From assembly GCA_001579985.1 (NCBI GenBank), contig LRSR01001253.1, positions 1 through 21,898 of the forward strand: a stretch of DNA of 21,898 bases, given 5' to 3'. Position 1 is the first letter of the stretch. Every line of letters begins with the position of its first letter. The notes under the pieces were generated by a model that was not told the DNA's origin, searched no databases, and saw only the letters and a list, made by a program, of their open reading frames with translations. The position numbers were made by a program, and so were the translations under genes. Source of the DNA: Hypsibius dujardini. Taxonomy: Eukaryota; Tardigrada; Eutardigrada; Parachela; Hypsibiidae. This document shows positions 18,680-21,898 of this stretch, piece by piece.

Positions 18680-20509
18680 GTCAATCAACGCCATTCGAAT
18701 AAACCCAATTGACGGGTGTTGTCCGAAGATCCAACGGTTGATTGATTGACGGCTTGATAAATCTTTTCCTCGTTTCAGACGCTCCCGTGGACCTTGCCGG
18801 ACTTAAATCTCTCCGCACCGGCGTGCAAACGCGCAACGCGGCAGCCTCTCTCAAAATTGCGAATCTCATCTCAACATCCAACTTCAGCCACATCATCGTT
18901 GCGCAAATCCACTCCCGTATTCCCTACATCAACGCCCTGCTGGACTCAATGAGCACGGTCCGGGGAATTGAGACCGCGCTGATAGTCTTCAGCCACGACC
19001 TGGTCGATTTGGAAATTGAGTCTGCTGTCGCAACACGAAACGCTACTTTGAACATAGTGCAGATTTATTTTCCCTTTTCCATCCAACTGCACGGGAATGA
19101 GTTTCCGGCGCCGGGACACCGTGACTGTCCGGAACGGTTGGAGAAACGGAAGGCGGCCAAGTGGGGCTGTCGCGGCTCGAACAGCTCGGACTTGTACGGC
19201 AACTACCGGAATGCCAAGCTGTCGCAAGTCAAACTGCACTGGTGGTGGAAGGTGCGAGCCAGTACATGAGAGGCCTTTGGTCGATAAACCAGCAGACAGG
19301 CAGAGAATCTTACGACGGACTGATCGACGGATACACGAACAGGGCAGACAGACATACAGACAGGCAGACTGACAGACAGACTGACAGATAGACAGGCAGA
19401 TAGACAGACAGACAGGTAGATAAACAGACAGACAGGCGGATAGACAAATAGGCAGACAGACAAGCAGATAGACAGACAGACAGGCAGATAAACAGACAGA
19501 CAGGCAGATAAACAGGCAGATAGACAGACAGACAGGCATACAGACTGGCCGGCAGGCAGGTAGGCAGGCAGTCAGCCAAACTGGGTGAGGGTTTGATGAG
19601 GTGTTGATTTTGGCAATAGTTGTGGCCAATGCTTTTCTATTTTCTTCTCAGTTCCACTATACCTTCACCAACATCAGCCTCGCCCGAACCGGCATTCCTG
19701 TCCTCTTTGTCGAGGAAGACCATTACTTACTCCCCGACGCGTTATTTCTCCTAGACTACTTTTGGAAGCTCCGTCTCACCGCTTGCGATCCGCCCTGCCC
19801 AACCGTGGCCATTGCTCACCACCGCGTCAAACTCGCCGACTACGACGACGCCTACCGTCACTACCACATCGGTCCGTGGTCCGGCTCCACCAATATCGGT
19901 CTGATCTTCAGCTACGACAACTACCTGACCGTGGCCAACTGCTCGCAGGTTAGTGTTAGTAGAAACCGAATTTCTGAATTATAAATTAAATTAATAAATC
20001 AGTACGTGATCAAAAAGTTTAGTTTGAGATAAATGAAATATCAAAAAGTTTATTAATTTTACGTCAGAATTTAAATTAATTTAAATTTAAATTAAATTAA
20101 ATAATTTTAATTTAAATAATTTAATTTCATAAATATCGTGCAGGTGTTTTGCGACGTCGACGACTACAACTGGGACTGGTCCGTCTACTTCATTATGAAC
20201 CGCTGCGTGGAAACAGAGTTTGAGATGTTGATGGTGAAGGCCCCGCGGATCCTGCACATTGGCAACTGCGCCGGACTGCATCACGGTAAAACGGATGAGG
20301 AATGTGACATGGCACGGAATATCGCGGAGGCGAAGAAAAAGGTGAAGAAATTGACCAAGAACGGTGACTTGTTTCCGGTGGATATGGAGCAGCGGCGGGC
20401 GACTTGGATGCAGCAGCAGAAGGAGCAGGTGGAGAACGGTGGATGGGGCGATTGGAGGGATCGGCAGCTGTGCAGGAGCATTACGAAAAGTTTTATCGGG
20501 CGTGTGTGA
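18346..20509 (+). CDS. MGAT2: Alpha-1,6-mannosyl-glycoprotein 2-beta-N-acetylglucosaminyltransferase (GnT-II)
   Basis: GnT-II is a Golgi type II membrane enzyme that adds beta-1,2-GlcNAc to the alpha-1,6 mannose arm, committing N-glycans to complex form. Four exons (18346-18499, 18779-19251, 19652-19948, 20144-20509) join to 429 residues; human has 447. A short basic tail (MARWPSPKR) precedes one signal-anchor helix (LLVAVGIIWLCGMAFIF) and a Glu/Arg-rich stem. The catalytic domain shows HIIVAQIHSRIPYINALLDS, FPFSIQLHGNEFP, the HWWWK junction, the DxD-equivalent FVEEDHY (EED about 230-232), DDYNWDW (about 314-320), HIGNCAGLHH and GGWGDWRDRQLC. Cysteines match the human pattern, except that CPEC is CDPPC. 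Several N-x-S/T sites are present (NST, NFS, NAT, NSS, NIS, NCS). The ATG at 18346 is chosen because it starts the anchor; a TTG further upstream is not a start. Confidence 0.96.
18648..18692. repeat. (CAAT)n run in MGAT2 intron 1
   Basis: About nine AATC units with one GTC interruption, in intron 18500-18778. A GATTGATTG in the opposite sense lies about 50 bp further on (18739-18748), so the two could pair in the transcript. Confidence 0.88.
19333..19572. repeat. Degenerate (GACA)n tract in MGAT2 intron 2
   Basis: About 240 bp of GACA, GGCA and GATA units fill more than half of the 400-bp intron 19252-19651. Open frames on either strand across it are artefacts. Confidence 0.93.
20040..20136. 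repeat. AT-only, self-complementary tract in MGAT2 intron 3
   Basis: Nearly 90 bp built of TTTAAATT, AATTTAAA and TTAAATTAA units, almost free of G and C. Many of the units are palindromic, so the strand can fold on itself. It ends about 10 bp before the 3' splice site at 20143. Confidence 0.88.
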
Positions 20510-21007
20510 GTCGCGCCTTTTTCCGTCTCCAAAATAGAATCTTTAAAAACTCCGTCTTTCATCACATTGTTTTGTACCCGGCTGACCTAGTGAAAATAGC
20601 TGAGAAGCTGGAAATGAACAAATCGCTCAATGCCAAGAGAATGTGCGGCAACTGGAAAGCGGCTTTTGCACCACTGACAGACAGACAGACAGGCAGACAA
20701 CTTATGTCCGCACCAACGCGCGATTGTCTGTGCAAATCCCGGAAAATCTCAATTACCACTGTAATACCGACACAATCAGACTTCTTCCCCGGAAATCCCC
20801 CTCCCCCCGCGCAAAGTTATCTGCTCTTTCAATTTCGTGTGCTCTATGATAGCAGCTTATAGTAAAAGATGCGCTGATTCAGGAGACACATTTCCCATTT
20901 CCGTTTAACAATACGCAATTACAGAATTACAAACATTAAACGGAAAAGCAGATCCGCACACTGATGCGGCAAATTATACAAATTTAACAAGGACACAGGA
21001 GAACAAC
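20510..21007. other. Convergent intergenic region MGAT2 / unknown gene
   Basis: 498 bp between the two stop codons. It holds a short GACA run (20676-20699) and no AATAAA on either strand. A segment at about 20578-20675 reads like protein in one frame (ADLVKIAEKLEMNKSLNAKR) but has no start, splice context or recognised family. It is most likely the MGAT2 3' UTR. Confidence 0.5.
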
Positions 21008-21898
21008 TTATTGGCTAGCAGTGGTGTTGGCCTTCTTGGGAGCAGTCGCGAAGACCTCCATAATTTCTTCGTCGTCGTCGTCGTCGTCGTCCGTGACAAG
21101 CTCCACCGGGGGAGTCTTCCGCTTGACCCGGAGCGAAACAGCCGCCGCCGCAGCTGAGCGAGACGCACTAGCGTCCGCTGCCATGGCCCAAAGCGGCAGC
21201 TTTTTTCCGCTGGCCGTGGGGATGGTCTTGCTGCCCGACGCCGTGGCCACTGGCTTACTTCCTGAGGGTACCGGCACCACCGCCGGCTTGGCCACCACCA
21301 CCGGAGCGCTGCGACCCAAGGACGGGGAGATAGACAGCACCTTGGGTGGGGGATTCTGCGTGCGGGTCGGTGTGACGACAAACTCCCGCGGAGCCTTGGT
21401 GGGACTGGGGATGGGGCGGATGGGCAGTGGTCGGGTGCTGCTGGTGGATGCGCCGCTACCAGCAGTCGGAGCCATTTGGAATTTGCCTTCCTTTGCGTAT
21501 TTCAGGGTGAACGTCTTGGGGACAGCAGCCTGCAACTGGAAATGTAACAGTCGTACGAGAAGGGCAACAGATCGAGCAGCTTACGTACAGCAGCGTTCAT
21601 TTGAGGGGTGGGTTTTGATGCACCAAGAGAGGTCTTCCGGGCCGCTTCCGAGGACGACGCCCACCCGGATGGACCAGTCCCGGGGACGGTCAACCGGCGT
21701 GCTGCATCGCCCGCTTGCCTGAACTCCACACTGAGTGCCGGGGGCATTTTCACGCCTGCAGGATGGGTCGGAAACATCTCCCGCATGATCCAATTCAGCA
21801 AGACGTCAAGGCGCTCCTTGACTTTCTACACACACACACACAAACCAACAGAAATGAAACCTGGTTCGCCCACAGTGCCTTTTGATGAACGAGGAGAA
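21008..21898 (-). CDS. Unrecognised low-complexity, probably nuclear protein (C-terminal part)
   Basis: Two exons are supported: 21825-21589 and 21535-21008 (stop TAA). They are joined by a 53-nt intron whose donor GTACGT keeps the frame (PQMNAA|LQAAVPKT). The visible part is about 254 residues. It starts with a helical segment (KVKERLDVLLNWIMREMFPT) and continues as Pro/Ser/Thr/Ala-rich disordered sequence. It ends with a basic patch (RVKRKTPP), then VELVTDDDDDDDEEIMEV and a short tail. A further 38-nt exon (21898-21861, reading LLVHQKALWANQ) would fit in frame, but it implies a 35-nt intron and is doubtful. I do not recognise the family. The basic patch, acidic run and composition suggest a chromatin or transcription-associated protein, which is inference. 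Confidence 0.7.
21826..21842. repeat. (CA)n run at a 3' splice site
   Basis: About seven CA units abut the exon edge at 21825. On the minus strand this gives a (TG)n tract running straight into the TGTAG acceptor. Confidence 0.8.

Noticed and set aside
20404-20862. 152-codon plus-strand frame overlapping the MGAT2 end
   Set aside because: It is out of frame with the enzyme exon that it overlaps and runs through a GACA repeat. The exon is fully explained by MGAT2.
1-21898. tRNA, rRNA or transposase genes
   Set aside because: No T-loop GGTTCGA in a plausible cloverleaf, no conserved rRNA strings, and no transposase or reverse transcriptase motifs were seen. The GGTTCGAAC at about 13008 lies in an SBNO coding exon.

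Overview
The window is nuclear DNA from a metazoan, probably an invertebrate. It has dense split genes with GT-AG introns, animal-type proteins and no prokaryotic signatures. I cannot name the species. Introns fall into two size classes. Short ones are about 53-100 bp, most often near 80 bp. Long ones are mostly swollen by simple repeats: (GACA/TGTC)n, (ATTG/CAAT)n and several minisatellites.

Layout from left to right. (1) Positions 1-5922, + strand: most of a V-type H+-ATPase Vo subunit a gene (ATP6V0A / UNC-32 family), with its 5' end outside the window. It carries two 101-nt exons of identical phase, and the reading frame forces one or the other to be used. (2) 6608-8424, + strand: a complete five-exon SKP1-like gene, preceded by a promoter-like block with CCAAT, CRE and TATA-like elements. 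(3) 8425-9431: a convergent intergenic region holding a 19-bp minisatellite of 17 units. (4) 9432-17440, - strand: a complete Strawberry notch (SBNO) helicase-like gene of 21 core exons plus one candidate 18-nt microexon, about 1527-1533 residues. (5) 17441-18345: a divergent intergenic region. (6) 18346-20509, + strand: a complete four-exon gene for Golgi N-acetylglucosaminyltransferase II (MGAT2), 429 residues. (7) 20510-21007: a convergent intergenic region. (8) 21008 to the right edge, - strand: the 3' part of an unrecognised gene for a low-complexity, probably nuclear protein ending in a SUMO-interaction-like motif plus acidic run.

The genes are unrelated housekeeping or regulatory functions: organelle acidification, SCF ubiquitin ligase, chromatin/transcription and N-glycan maturation. 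I see no operon logic. No mobile element with coding capacity, CRISPR array, rRNA or tRNA was found. The most interesting signals are the mutually exclusive exon pair in the V-ATPase gene, the optional in-frame microexon in SBNO, a hairpin placed on a 3' splice site in SKP1, and intron growth by one family of tetranucleotide repeats.
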